A stretch of 44,133 bases of DNA from an uncultured Clostridium sp. (GTDB lineage Bacteria; Bacillota; Clostridia; TANB77; CAG-508), in assembly GCA_946578345.1 (NCBI GenBank), contig CAMOBD010000006.1, forward strand, positions 1-44,133. The letters run 5' to 3'. The position numbers and the translations under genes were made by a program. The notes beneath the pieces are model-generated. The model made no database searches. It was not told where the DNA came from and saw only the letters and a list, made by a program, of their open reading frames with translations. Positions 30,978 to 40,781 of the stretch are shown here, in pieces (position 1 is the first letter of the stretch; each line of letters starts with the position of its first letter).

Positions 30978-33131
30978 ATGTCTAGAAAGTTAAAGTATAA
31001 TATTGATGTATCTTTACATGAAAACCAGATTCACATAGAGGTTAGTGGATTGAAAAATCCTTGGTTTATAAGAGGATACTATTTATATAAAGATGGCAAT
31101 ATGTGTAAGAGGGCTGTAAAGGATAACTTAAGCCCTTCTTATGATTTTACACTAGAGGAGGATGGACTGTATTTTGTTAAAGTGTATATAAAAAACGGAG
31201 ATGAGATGCAAACAACAAATTCTGTTACTGTTGCGTATTTTAAAGATGCAACAAAAAAAGAATTTGATGATTTACTAAAACAAAAGCATGATAAGAAATA
31301 CAGCAAAAAAATTGACATTTTTGAGTTAAAAGAGCCTTTTCAAAATTTTGCTATTGTAGTGTCAAATAAAGAAATAGATGTTAAATCTATAAAAAAAGAA
31401 ATGCCAAAGAAATTTAATTTTCAGCACACAGTAAAAAATAATATTCAGAATCTAATTATTTCATCAGAAGAAATAATAGAAAATAAGGATAGAAGACTCA
31501 TTTTCTCTGGATTTTGCAAATATAATAATGATATATTAATAGGAAATAAACAGGCAAGCGTTATAGATAGTTCACAAGAACTAATTGAAACTGTAGGAAA
31601 TTTTACATTTGCATATTTAGAAAAAGAAAAATTTATAATAGGTAAAGATTATTTTGGAACAACCAGCATTTTTTATTATAATACCCCAGATTGTACTATA
31701 GTTTCAAATGAATACCATATTCTAATTACAATTATGAAAGCATTAGGGCTAAAGATGGAGTTGGACGAGGAAGTTGCTATTGCAAACCTAAGTTTTTATA
31801 AAAGTCAGGTGTTTGAGCAACATTTAACTAAAAGGATGGAAGTTAAGGGAGTTTATCAACTTCCAATTGAAAAATATATAGAAATTAGTAATGGTAAATT
31901 TGAACTAAAAGATACATCAATGGTTGAGTTATTAAAAAAAGATTTTGACGTAAAAGATTACGAAAAATTGTTAAAGCAAGCAGCAGATGAAATTATGGAA
32001 AATATTAAACTTGTATATAACTCTGATAAATTTAAAAATGTTATAGTTGATGTAACAGGTGGAACTGATTCAAGAATTGTATTTGCTGGAGTAACTAATA
32101 TTGATGATAAAAATAATAAGACGCAAATCCATACAGCAGATGATAAAAGAACTAAGGATATTACTATCGCAATACCTTTAAATAATTTATATGGTTATAA
32201 ATATGATACAATTCCAGAAACTTTAGAATACAAAGATTTTGAAGATGGATACAAAGTTTTAAGAAGTCTTAACTTAGGTGCATATTATTATATAGATTAT
32301 TATAGAGGAAGAAGAGAAGCTGACCAAACTATTAGGCTAATGGGCGGTGGCGGAGAAGCTATCGCAAGACCTTATTATACTAAATATTTATTGCATGATG
32401 AGATAGCAGATATCAAAAATTCAAAAGACTTTGTAAGAGAATTCTTCAGTAGAAGACCAGAGGATATGTTACTAGGAGATAAGAATGGAATAGAAAATTG
32501 TGTTAATGTTTTTAGTGATGAAATTGACAAAACAATTGGTGAGGGAGTATTGCAAAAGTTTGAAAATACTTATATGATTTTAAGAAGTGGAACACATCTT
32601 AATCATAGAGGTAACCAAACACAAGGTTTTATAGAATGGTTTCCTGTCTATTCTAAAACAGCTTTTTTCCTAAAAATGAAAACATATTATATATTTAAAA
32701 GTACTAAATTGGCATTTGATTTAATACAATATTTAAATCCTATTTTAGCAAATATTCCATATGAGAAAAAAGAGAATAATATGGAATATGAAAGAATAAA
32801 AGATACATTGTTAAAACAAGAGCCACGTTATGGAAATCTAAAACTAACCTTAAATAAAGATGCTACAAATTGGGAGCAAGCTAATATAGAGAAAGAGAAA
32901 GTTACAAAACTTAAAAAACCAAAAAAAGTTAATTGCACTAGAGAAGAAAGATATAATGATTTAGTGGATGCGTTTATTTATTTGATAAGCAATTCAAGCG
33001 AGCAATTTAAAGAAGTAGTAGGTTTACCAATTTATCATTGGATAATAAATAATAAGCAAAGTGATAAAAACTTAACAGTTCTTTATAACAAAGTATATTC
33101 ACTAATTGACCAAATAAATATAATAAGGTGA
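30978..33131 (+). CDS. asparagine-synthase-like protein with N-terminal beta-sandwich
   Basis: Residues ~5-95 form a beta-rich, Ig-like domain (HENQIHIEVSGLKNPWFIRG...). Residues ~110-330 look like the class-II glutamine amidotransferase fold of asparagine synthetase but lack the N-terminal catalytic Cys, so ammonia release from glutamine is unlikely. Residues ~350-650 carry the PP-loop (DVTGGTDSR, about 358-366), which adenylates a carboxylate. The likely role is amide or other ATP-driven modification of a sugar acid such as ManNAcA, or an unrelated ligation; this is inference from its place in the locus. 717 residues, no membrane segment. GGGAGAG precedes ATG 30978. Confidence 0.65.
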   Translation: MSRKLKYNIDVSLHENQIHIEVSGLKNPWFIRGYYLYKDGNMCKRAVKDNLSPSYDFTLEEDGLYFVKVYIKNGDEMQTTNSVTVAYFKDATKKEFDDLLKQKHDKKYSKKIDIFELKEPFQNFAIVVSNKEIDVKSIKKEMPKKFNFQHTVKNNIQNLIISSEEIIENKDRRLIFSGFCKYNNDILIGNKQASVIDSSQELIETVGNFTFAYLEKEKFIIGKDYFGTTSIFYYNTPDCTIVSNEYHILITIMKALGLKMELDEEVAIANLSFYKSQVFEQHLTKRMEVKGVYQLPIEKYIEISNGKFELKDTSMVELLKKDFDVKDYEKLLKQAADEIMENIKLVYNSDKFKNVIVDVTGGTDSRIVFAGVTNIDDKNNKTQIHTADDKRTKDITIAIPLNNLYGYKYDTIPETLEYKDFEDGYKVLRSLNLGAYYYIDYYRGRREADQTIRLMGGGGEAIARPYYTKYLLHDEIADIKNSKDFVREFFSRRPEDMLLGDKNGIENCVNVFSDEIDKTIGEGVLQKFENTYMILRSGTHLNHRGNQTQGFIEWFPVYSKTAFFLKMKTYYIFKSTKLAFDLIQYLNPILANIPYEKKENNMEYERIKDTLLKQEPRYGNLKLTLNKDATNWEQANIEKEKVTKLKKPKKVNCTREERYNDLVDAFIYLISNSSEQFKEVVGLPIYHWIINNKQSDKNLTVLYNKVYSLIDQINIIR

Positions 33132-33135
33132 GATA

Positions 33136-33996
33136 ATGAAAATAAAATCATATTTGAAATTAATGAGGATAAAACACTATTTAAAAAACTTATTGATTTT
33201 TTTACCACTGATTTTTAGTATGAGCTTTAATAATTTAGAAAATAATATAAATACTTTTATAGGATTTATATTATTTTCATTTGTGTGCTCAATAGTCTAC
33301 ATAATCAACGACTTAGGTGATATAGAAAAAGATAAAAGACACCCAAAGAAATGCAAAAGACCGCTTGCATCTGGAGAGGTATCTAAAAAAGAAGCGTATG
33401 TGTTATTAATTGTTTTGGCTATAATAGTAGTTATAGGAAATATTCTAATTAATGCGAATATTTATAGCATTATAATTTTATTAATATACCTAGTTTTAAA
33501 TATTTTATATAGTAAAATACTTAAAAATATTCCATTATTAGATGTAATATGCTTGGTTATTGGATTTGTGCTAAGAGTTGTATATGGAGCTTCAATAATC
33601 AATGTAGAAGTTTCAAATTGGCTATATCTAACAATTATTTCGTTTTCATTCTATTTAGCATTAGGAAAAAGAAGAAACGAATTAGTAGCTGGAACAAATA
33701 CAAGGGATGTTTTAAAATTTTATAACAAGGATTTCCTAGATAAAAACATGTATATGTTCTTAACTCTTATGATTGTGTTTTATTCAATGTGGTGCGTAGA
33801 TAGTAGCAATATAGCTAAATTCGGAAATAATCTCATTTTTACAGTGCCAATACTAATGCTTATAGCTATGAAATATAGCCTAAATATAGAGGGAGATTCG
33901 GATGGAGACCCAGTAGAAGTACTTTTATCAGATAGGATATTAATGTTATTGGCATTAATCTTTATAATTGCTATTGGAGTGATTGTTTTAATATAG
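33136..33996 (+). CDS. UbiA-family prenyltransferase, decaprenyl-phosphate phosphoribosyltransferase-like
   Basis: Eight or nine membrane helices with the two UbiA aspartate motifs: NDLGDIEKDKRHPKK (about 59-73) followed by KRPLASGEV, and the second region around SKILKNIPLLDV (about 130). The KRPL-xSG segment and the RIKHYLKN N-terminus are typical of 5-phosphoribosyl-monophospho-decaprenol synthase (mycobacterial Rv3806c type) rather than quinone UbiA enzymes. That enzyme joins PRPP to a polyprenyl phosphate, the source of ribose or arabinose donors. It lies 4 nt after the previous gene. Substrate is inferred. Confidence 0.75.
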   Translation: MKIKSYLKLMRIKHYLKNLLIFLPLIFSMSFNNLENNINTFIGFILFSFVCSIVYIINDLGDIEKDKRHPKKCKRPLASGEVSKKEAYVLLIVLAIIVVIGNILINANIYSIIILLIYLVLNILYSKILKNIPLLDVICLVIGFVLRVVYGASIINVEVSNWLYLTIISFSFYLALGKRRNELVAGTNTRDVLKFYNKDFLDKNMYMFLTLMIVFYSMWCVDSSNIAKFGNNLIFTVPILMLIAMKYSLNIEGDSDGDPVEVLLSDRILMLLALIFIIAIGVIVLI

Positions 33997-34048
33997 ATAA
34001 CAGAGAAAGATAAATTTATAAAATAGAAGAATGAAAAAGGGGAAGACA

Positions 34049-35365
34049 ATGGACAAAAATCTTGAACTTATTAAGAAACGAAAATTTAATAGAGACATAT
34101 CATGGGAAGAAATAAAAAAGGCTATAAAAAACTTTGAAGATAAAATCTCGAAATATTATGGCATATTGTTTTATATGCTAGTTGTTTTCATTATATTATT
34201 TACATTAGCAAGTATAATAAAAAACAAGACAAATTTTTATAGTGAAGATTTAACTTTTAGATGGAAAAATGTTCTATCATATGATGACATGCTTTATTCG
34301 AGAGACATATATACTGTAAATCAGAATTATGAAGAAAAAGTTATGCATATGTGCATACATCCATTCTTTGATTTTATGGCACAAGGTGTTGCTACAATTG
34401 AAAATATGATTTTTACGAATAACAATCCTACAGATCATTATTATCATATAGTACTTTTTCAAATACTAATAAATTTGATAGGAGTTTTCTATTTATATAA
34501 AATACTTAGGGAAGAAATAGGACTAAAGAAAATATGGTGTTTTTTGACCATTACTATCTATGAAATTGCTACTGTTACATTATTGGGAACTTTTATTATA
34601 GAATCATTTTTGATTAGTGGTACTTTATTGATTTTGAGTTATTACTATTTGTCTAAACAAAAATTAGTAATATCAACTATTCTTGGTATATTAGTAGCAG
34701 GAATGTGTATCACAAATAGTATAGCTTTTGCAATTATGGCAATCTTCTTACTTAAAGATAAAAAGAACATACTCAAAGTTGGCGTCTCTTGTGTTGTAGG
34801 TTTTTTACTTGTTATGCTAATTTTACCATATAGAGAATATATTTTTGAAAGCTTTTTTAACTCTATAAAAACACAAAAGGATACATATACGCTAGATTAT
34901 GGCTTGGTTGAGTTTATAAAAATGGCATTTTATTATATAGGTGCATCGCCAATATTCTTCTTAAATTCAATACACATTGTTACACCAGCAAAAGGATTGG
35001 ACTATTTTATTTTTGATTTATCATCAAGTAAATTAGTAATGATTGCAACTATAATGTTCTTTATTTTTATATTGTATAATGTGATAAGAAACATTAAAGA
35101 TAGAAATATGCTAGCGGCGTTTGGGGTATTCGTATATAATATGTTTATCCATGTTATATTGAGGTTTGGATTATATGAAGGAACAATTTACGGATTACAT
35201 TACCTATTTGCAGAAATATTAATGTTTGCATTTGGATTTAAAATAAAAAATAAAATTATTAGAAGAGTATTTATATGTTTTTCAATATTATTACTACTTG
35301 TACAAATCAGATATAATATGAATGGAATGTTAAACTTATTATTGTTATTCAAGGATTGGAAATAA
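34049..35365 (+). CDS. polytopic membrane protein, GT-C-like
   Basis: Roughly ten hydrophobic helices in 438 residues, beginning with a basic cytosolic tail (RKFNRDISWEEIKKAIKN). After the first helix there is a long outside loop containing SYDDMLYSRDIY, an acidic pair where GT-C enzymes hold their catalytic Asp. GT-C enzymes use polyprenyl-phosphate sugars, which fits the UbiA-like gene just upstream. Another reading is a polymerase or flippase-like protein. Start ATG 34049 follows AAAGGGGAAG; ATG 34031 would be too early. The family is not identified with confidence. Confidence 0.55.
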   Translation: MDKNLELIKKRKFNRDISWEEIKKAIKNFEDKISKYYGILFYMLVVFIILFTLASIIKNKTNFYSEDLTFRWKNVLSYDDMLYSRDIYTVNQNYEEKVMHMCIHPFFDFMAQGVATIENMIFTNNNPTDHYYHIVLFQILINLIGVFYLYKILREEIGLKKIWCFLTITIYEIATVTLLGTFIIESFLISGTLLILSYYYLSKQKLVISTILGILVAGMCITNSIAFAIMAIFLLKDKKNILKVGVSCVVGFLLVMLILPYREYIFESFFNSIKTQKDTYTLDYGLVEFIKMAFYYIGASPIFFLNSIHIVTPAKGLDYFIFDLSSSKLVMIATIMFFIFILYNVIRNIKDRNMLAAFGVFVYNMFIHVILRFGLYEGTIYGLHYLFAEILMFAFGFKIKNKIIRRVFICFSILLLLVQIRYNMNGMLNLLLLFKDWK

Positions 35366-35401
35366 TATAAGATAAAAGAAAAAACGATGGAGGAAAATAG
35401 A

Positions 35402-36499
35402 GTGAAAGAACATAAAGCAAGTAATGCTTTAATTTATACAGAAAATAACAACCGAATAGAAAAACAAAGAAATCATTATGTAGATGCGCTTAAGGGAATT
35501 GCTATCATATTGGTTGTACTTATTCATACAGCTTTTCATAGTGGGCATGCATATGTGCCAAGATGGTTTGCAAATTTTACATTACTTTTTGAAGTGCCTA
35601 TGTTTTTCTTTTTAGCAGGATGGTCTTTTGCATATTCAAAGAATAATAAATCATATTTGAAAAGTTTGATAATTACTCAAATTAGATATATGATTTTCAT
35701 GGTTATAATATTTATTTTAATAAAAATTACTAACTACATACATATTAGTAATAATCCAGTGAGTGTTGGAGTGCTTTCAAAATGGATGTTTCATGAATAT
35801 TCTTCTACTGCACCATTTACTAGTGTCCTTGACTCATTGTGGTTTTTCAAAGTATATTTCATAGTAAGTATACTTGGTGCAATGTTGTTAAAATTATTTA
35901 ATAGAAAAGCTTCAAAAGTATTAACTCTAATATGCTATATTGGTGTGTTTATAATTACTTTTATATTTCCAAGTTTAGGAAAAGTAAATTTAGGAATAGA
36001 ACTTAGTTATTTGTTTTTCTATTTATTCTTTTACATGCTGGGAAATTTAACTAAAGATAAAAAATTGAATTTAGCGGAAACAATAATTATTATTACATCA
36101 TTAATTTGTATGTTATTTTTAATAAACAAAGTTACTCCAATAAATATATTTGATATACAAGGTAATAAATTCCCACCTAATTTTGTGTTTTTGATATGGT
36201 CATCTTTTGGTGTAGTTATTGTATTATTATTGAAAAAATACTTTATAAACTGCAAAGAAAATATATTAAGTAAAATCGGACAAAACTCTATATATGTATA
36301 TTTTGCTTAAGGGATAGGTGCATCAATTTTATACTTTATCTCTCCTTATATAACAATGGAGTGGTATTATAAATTTATAATAATGTTTGCAATAAATTTG
36401 GTTTTAACAGGAATAATAACAGTTATATTAAAATTAATAATTGAACCAATTGCTAAGTTTTTTAAGAAACTTTTGAATGAGAAAGCATATAGACGTTAA
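35402..36499 (+). pseudogene. acyltransferase family 3 (OafA/WecH-like), interrupted by an in-frame stop
   Basis: O-acetyltransferase-type membrane protein: HYVDALKGIAIILVVLIHT (about 24-42) carries the family's first-helix His, followed by FEVPMFFFLAGWSFAYS and several further helices. The frame meets TAA at 36308-36310 after YVYFA but continues cleanly for 62 more codons (GIGASILYFISPYITMEW...) to TAA 36497-36499, adding the expected last membrane helices. A C-to-T change of a CAA Gln codon would explain it. Start GTG 35402 (7 nt after GGAGGA) is preferred; ATG 35387 is in frame. Gene loss, assembly error, or stop-codon readthrough are the options. Confidence 0.75.
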
Positions 36500-36540
36500 G
36501 TGTGAATTGTAACAATAAAAAAGTTAAATCTTAAAATTTG

Positions 36541-36570
36541 TTGAAATTGAAGTTGGATTTGTGGTAAAAT
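36541..36570 (+). promoter_or_regulatory. promoter of tyrS
   Basis: TTGAAA (36541-36546), an 18-bp spacer and TAAAAT (36565-36570). The leader is short, with no room for a T-box. Confidence 0.6.
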
Positions 36571-36603
36571 AGAACAAGATTTTCAAAAAGAGGAGTGATT
36601 ACA

Positions 36604-37812
36604 ATGTCAAAAGTTTATGAAGAATTAATGGAAAGAGGTTATATTGAACAAATTACTCATGAAGAAATAAAGGATGTTTTAGATAATAACCAAATTCCTT
36701 TTTATATAGGATTTGATCCAACTGCTGACAGTTTACATGTAGGTCATTTTGTTTCAATGATGGTAGCAAGTCACATGCAAAAAGCAGGTCACAAACCAAT
36801 TATTTTAATTGGTGGTGGAACAGCAACTATAGGAGACCCTTCTGGAAAAACTGATATGAGAAGAATGATGTCAAGAGAAGAGATTAATCATAATGTGGAA
36901 TGCTTTAAAAAGCAATTATCTAAATTTATTAGTTTTGAAGGAGATAATGGCGCAATAATAGTAAACAATGCAGATTGGCTTTTAAAGCTTAACTTTGTTG
37001 AATTTATGAGAGATATTGGCTCATTGTTTTCAGTAAACAAAATGTTAGCTGCAGAATGCTATAAGCAAAGAATGGAAAGAGGATTAACTTTCTTTGAACT
37101 TGGATATATGCTTATGCAATCATATGATTTTTTACATTTATATAATACATATGGATGCAAACTTCAAATGGGTGGAAATGACCAATGGTCTAACATCTTA
37201 GGAGGAGTTGACTTGATTAGAAGAATTGGACATTCTGATTCTTATGGATTAACATTTAAACTTCTTACTACAAAAGAAGGAAAGAAAATGGGTAAAACAG
37301 AAAAAGGAGCATTATGGCTAGACGCTAATAAAACATCTCCATATGAGTTTTACCAATATTGGAGAAATATCGATGATGCTGATGTAAAAAAAGTTTTATC
37401 ACTTTTAACATTCTTACCAATGGAAGAAGTGAACAGATTATCTAGCTTAAAAGATGAGCAAATCAATGAGGCTAAAAAAGTAGCCGCATTTGAAATAACA
37501 AAATTAATACATGGAGAAGAAGAAGCTAAAAAAGCTGAAGAAGCAGCAAAAGCATTATTTGAAGGACAAGGCTCACTAGAAAATATGCCAACATCAAAAG
37601 TAGATGCAAACATATCTATTTTGGATGCGATTATAACAGCTGGAATGGCACCTTCAAAAGGTCAAGCTAGAACATTAATAAATCAAGGTGGAATTACATT
37701 AAATGATGAGAAAATAAGTGATGTAAATTATGTTTTATCGGACGAAGACTTTAAAGAAGGTTATGCGATTTTAAGAAAAGGTAAGAAAGTATATCATAAG
37801 TTGGAAAAGTAA
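36604..37812 (+). CDS. tyrS: tyrosyl-tRNA synthetase
   Basis: Charges tRNA-Tyr with tyrosine. The class I HIGH-type motif reads HVGH (about 43-46), preceded by [13 protein letters not shown]; the Tyr-binding region includes [12 protein letters not shown] and GGNDQWSNI; the KMSKS-type loop is KMGKT (about 228-232). The C-terminal S4 RNA-binding domain ([19 protein letters not shown]) completes the usual 400-residue bacterial enzyme. ATG 36604 has GAGGAG at good distance; GTG 36595 lies in the ribosome site. It appears to be monocistronic with lepA close downstream. Confidence 0.95.
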   Translation: MSKVYEELMERGYIEQITHEEIKDVLDNNQIPFYIGFDPTADSLHVGHFVSMMVASHMQKAGHKPIILIGGGTATIGDPSGKTDMRRMMSREEINHNVECFKKQLSKFISFEGDNGAIIVNNADWLLKLNFVEFMRDIGSLFSVNKMLAAECYKQRMERGLTFFELGYMLMQSYDFLHLYNTYGCKLQMGGNDQWSNILGGVDLIRRIGHSDSYGLTFKLLTTKEGKKMGKTEKGALWLDANKTSPYEFYQYWRNIDDADVKKVLSLLTFLPMEEVNRLSSLKDEQINEAKKVAAFEITKLIHGEEEAKKAEEAAKALFEGQGSLENMPTSKVDANISILDAIITAGMAPSKGQARTLINQGGITLNDEKISDVNYVLSDEDFKEGYAILRKGKKVYHKLEK

Positions 37813-37856
37813 ATGTTAAGTTGGGGATATTCCTGATTTATCACAAGGAGTGAAAA

Positions 37857-39668
37857 ATGCAAGACAGGAAGAAGTTTATAAGAAATTTTAGTATAATAGC
37901 ACATATAGACCATGGAAAGTCAACTTTAGCAGACAGGTTAATTGAGATGACTGGTGTGCTTTCTAGTCGTGAAATGGAAAGCCAAGTATTAGACAATATG
38001 GATATTGAGCGTGAAAGAGGAATAACCATAAAATCTCAAGCTGTTAAAATGATATATAAAGCTAAAGATGGAAATGAATATGAACTTAATTTAATAGATA
38101 CACCAGGACATGTGGATTTTAATTATGAAGTTTCAAGAAGTTTAGCTGCATGTGATGGTGCGGTATTGGTAGTTGATAGTACACAAGGTGTTGAAGCACA
38201 AACACTTGCAAATGTGTATTTAGCAATAGACAATAATCTGGAGATTTTACCAGTTATAAATAAAGTGGACTTGCCAAATGCTAGGCCAGATGAAGTTAAA
38301 GCAGAAATAGAAGATATAATTGGTATACCAGCACAGGATGCACCATGTATATCAGCTAAAACTGGACTTAATGTGGAAGAAGTATTAGAAAGAATAGTAA
38401 GTGACTTACCAGCACCTACAGGAGACGAAAATGCACCACTAAAATGTTTGATATTTGATTCTATATATAATGATTACAAAGGTGCTATAGCATATGTTAG
38501 AGTAAAAGATGGTACTGTAAAAGTTGGAGACGAAATAATGCTTATGGCAAATAAAAAATCTTTTACTGTTACAGAAGTAGGATATTTTGAGCCAGGAACA
38601 TATGCTCCAAGTGACAAGTTGGAAGCAGGAGAAGTTGGATATATTGCAGCAAGTATAAAAAGTTTGTCAGATATTAGAGTTGGTGATACAATTACATCTA
38701 AGGATAGACCTGCAGATGAACCATTGCCAGGATACAAAAAAGTAAATCCTATGGTATATTGTGGAATTTATCCTGTAGATGGAAGTGATTATGAAAATTT
38801 AAAAGTGGCATTAGAAAAGTTAAAGCTAAATGATGCTGCATTAGAATATGAGCCAGAATCTTCTGGAGCATTAGGATTTGGATTTAGATGTGGATTTTTA
38901 GGATTGCTACATTTAGAAATAATTGAAGAAAGATTGGACAGAGAGTTCGATTTAAGTTTGATCACTACATCTCCTTCGGTTATTTATAAAGTACATAAAA
39001 CAGATGGACAAGTTATAGAATTATACAATCCAGCTGATTTACCGCCAACAAGTGAAATATCATACATGGAAGAGCCAATGGTAACAGCAGAAATATTAAC
39101 GCCAAAAGAATTTGTAGGAAATATAATGGAAATATGTCAAAATAGACGTGGAATATATATAGACATGAAATATTTAGATGAAAACAGAGTTACACTTATA
39201 TATGAAATGCCATTAAATGAAATAATATATGACTTCTTTGACCAACTTAAATCTAGAACAAAAGGATATGCTTCTTTTGATTATGAATTTAAAGAGTATA
39301 AAAGGTCAGATCTAGTAAAACTAGATATTCATGTAAATGGACAGCCAGTAGATGCTCTTTCATTCATTGTTCACAAGGACAATAGCTATGAGAGAGGAAG
39401 AAAAATGGTTGAAAAATTAAAGACAGTTATACCAAGACAATTATTTATTATACCAATTCAAGCAGTTATCGGTGGCAAGGTCATTGCAAGAGAAACAATA
39501 TCAGCTCTAAGAAAAGATGTTTTAGCAAAATGCTATGGTGGAGATATAACAAGAAAGAAAAAACTTCTAGAGAAACAAAAACGTGGTAAGAAGAAAATGA
39601 GGCAAATTGGCAATGTAGAGATACCACAGGAGGCTTTTCTTAGTGTTCTTAAACTAGATGAAGAGTGA
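37857..39668 (+). CDS. lepA: elongation factor 4 (LepA), back-translocating GTPase
   Basis: Ribosome-associated GTPase acting on stalled or mis-translocated ribosomes. The G-domain motifs are AHIDHGKST (about 14-22), DTPGH (about 79-83) and NKVD (about 135-138); the N-terminus [19 protein letters not shown] is diagnostic. EF-G-like domains II, III and V follow, and the C-terminal LepA-specific domain ([26 protein letters not shown]) is complete. 603 residues is normal. AAGGAG precedes ATG 37857. A full copy of the structured repeat begins 2 nt after its stop. Confidence 0.97.
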   Translation: MQDRKKFIRNFSIIAHIDHGKSTLADRLIEMTGVLSSREMESQVLDNMDIERERGITIKSQAVKMIYKAKDGNEYELNLIDTPGHVDFNYEVSRSLAACDGAVLVVDSTQGVEAQTLANVYLAIDNNLEILPVINKVDLPNARPDEVKAEIEDIIGIPAQDAPCISAKTGLNVEEVLERIVSDLPAPTGDENAPLKCLIFDSIYNDYKGAIAYVRVKDGTVKVGDEIMLMANKKSFTVTEVGYFEPGTYAPSDKLEAGEVGYIAASIKSLSDIRVGDTITSKDRPADEPLPGYKKVNPMVYCGIYPVDGSDYENLKVALEKLKLNDAALEYEPESSGALGFGFRCGFLGLLHLEIIEERLDREFDLSLITTSPSVIYKVHKTDGQVIELYNPADLPPTSEISYMEEPMVTAEILTPKEFVGNIMEICQNRRGIYIDMKYLDENRVTLIYEMPLNEIIYDFFDQLKSRTKGYASFDYEFKEYKRSDLVKLDIHVNGQPVDALSFIVHKDNSYERGRKMVEKLKTVIPRQLFIIPIQAVIGGKVIARETISALRKDVLAKCYGGDITRKKKLLEKQKRGKKKMRQIGNVEIPQEAFLSVLKLDEE

Positions 39669-39670
39669 CC

Positions 39671-39794
39671 CAAGTGAAAGATAATTGTTTTTGGCGTTGT
39701 TGCACTTCGTTTGAAATTTATTCAACGTACACCAAGTACGCCTCATAAATTTCAAACTCGTGCGCCTAGCCAAAAAGCAATTCTTTTTCACTTG
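39671..39794 (+). repeat. structured stop-codon-linked palindrome, full copy C
   Basis: CAAGTG...CACTTG outer arms enclose TTTTTGGC/GCCAAAAA, GCAC/GTGC, the 13-bp stem GTTTGAAATTTAT with its exact complement, and apex CGTAC/GTACG. GTTGTT, TTC/TC and GCCTA positions are as in copies A and B although the stem sequences differ. Confidence 0.85.
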
Positions 39795-39891
39795 TAGTGA
39801 GAGAAGTACTTTTATTAGTATGCAGAAAATGTTATGAAAAATTAATTAATAAATAAATTTATAGAGCTACTAGCTCGGATTGGAGGTAAAA

Positions 39892-40341
39892 ATGGAAAAT
39901 AAAAAGAAAATGGGAATAGGTGTAGGAGTAATCGTACTAAATGAGAAGAATCAATTATTATTAGGACTTAGAAATGATGACCCAGAAAAGGCAGATAGCG
40001 AATTACATTTAGAGGGAACATGGACAATGCCTGGAGGGAAATTAGAATTTGGAGAAAGTTTTGAAGAAGCGGGTATAAGGGAGACAAAAGAAGAGACAAA
40101 TTTAGATGTCGAAGATGTAGAAGTAATATGCTTTGCAAATGATAAAAATCAATATGCACAGTTTGTAACAGTAGGGATGATAGCAAAAAAGTATTCTGGA
40201 GAAGTAAAAACTATGGAGCCAGATGAAATAGTGGACTGGAAATGGTTTGATGTAGATAATTTGCCTAAGAACTTATATTTCCCAAGCGAGAAAGTATGGA
40301 AGAATTATTTGGCTAATAAGTTCTACGATAAGAATTTGTAA
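39892..40341 (+). CDS. Nudix hydrolase
   Basis: Hydrolyses nucleoside diphosphates linked to another group. The Nudix box is complete: GGKLEFGESFEEAGIRETKEETN (split here as GGKLEFGESFEE and REtkEETN), positions about 44-66, with the REXXEE metal ligands. The preceding LLGLRNDDPEKAD and the C-terminal DWKWFDVDNLP are typical of the MutT/NUDT15-like group. 149 residues. Start ATG 39892 with GGAGG 7 nt upstream; TTG 39880 is in frame but lies in that site. The next gene, 16 nt downstream, also concerns nucleotides. Confidence 0.88.
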   Translation: MENKKKMGIGVGVIVLNEKNQLLLGLRNDDPEKADSELHLEGTWTMPGGKLEFGESFEEAGIRETKEETNLDVEDVEVICFANDKNQYAQFVTVGMIAKKYSGEVKTMEPDEIVDWKWFDVDNLPKNLYFPSEKVWKNYLANKFYDKNL

Positions 40342-40357
40342 TTTTTGGAGTAATCAT

Positions 40358-40726
40358 ATGAAAATTTATATAGGGCATGCAAAACAGTGGGATTATGAAA
40401 ACAATTTATATAATCCTATTTTGAAATCTAAATTGAATAAAGAACATGAAATTATTTTACCTCATTTAAATGATAGAAACTTTAACACAAAAGATGTAAT
40501 TGCAAAATCCGATTTGTTCATTGCCGAAGTCTCAAAACCATCACTAGGTTTAGGTATTGAAATAGGTAGAGCAGAACAAATGGGCAAGAAAATCCTATGT
40601 ATATACAAAAAAGGTGAAAAAGTTTCTAGTAGCATAAAATATGTGGATGCTATTTTGATAGAGTATAATGATGAAAAAGATATGATAGATAAAATAAAAA
40701 AAGAAATAGAGAACATAAGTAAATAG
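40358..40726 (+). CDS. nucleoside 2-deoxyribosyltransferase / DNPH1-like hydrolase family protein
   Basis: The 122-residue protein begins with the strand MKIYIGHA and has the family's signature DLFIAEVSKPSLGLGIEIGRAEQMGK (about 52-77; acidic residues E56 and E67 lie in the expected positions). Members cleave or transfer the base from (deoxy)nucleosides or nucleotides. It is close in sequence plan to 2'-deoxynucleoside 5'-phosphate N-hydrolases. With the Nudix enzyme just upstream it may clean up damaged nucleotides; that pairing is inference. Confidence 0.75.
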   Translation: MKIYIGHAKQWDYENNLYNPILKSKLNKEHEIILPHLNDRNFNTKDVIAKSDLFIAEVSKPSLGLGIEIGRAEQMGKKILCIYKKGEKVSSSIKYVDAILIEYNDEKDMIDKIKKEIENISK

Positions 40727-40781
40727 CAAAAAAGAGAGAAAGGTTGAAAACTAATTATAACAGAAAGGGACATGGTTAGTG

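Noticed and set aside
36500-36603. T-box leader for tyrS
   Set aside because: Only about 100 nt lie between the previous gene and tyrS, with no specifier stem or the conserved T-box sequence; a simple promoter is present.
37813-37850. TTGGGGATATTCC after tyrS as a GGGGAC hairpin copy
   Set aside because: The right arm does not pair; similarity is limited to TTGGGGA.
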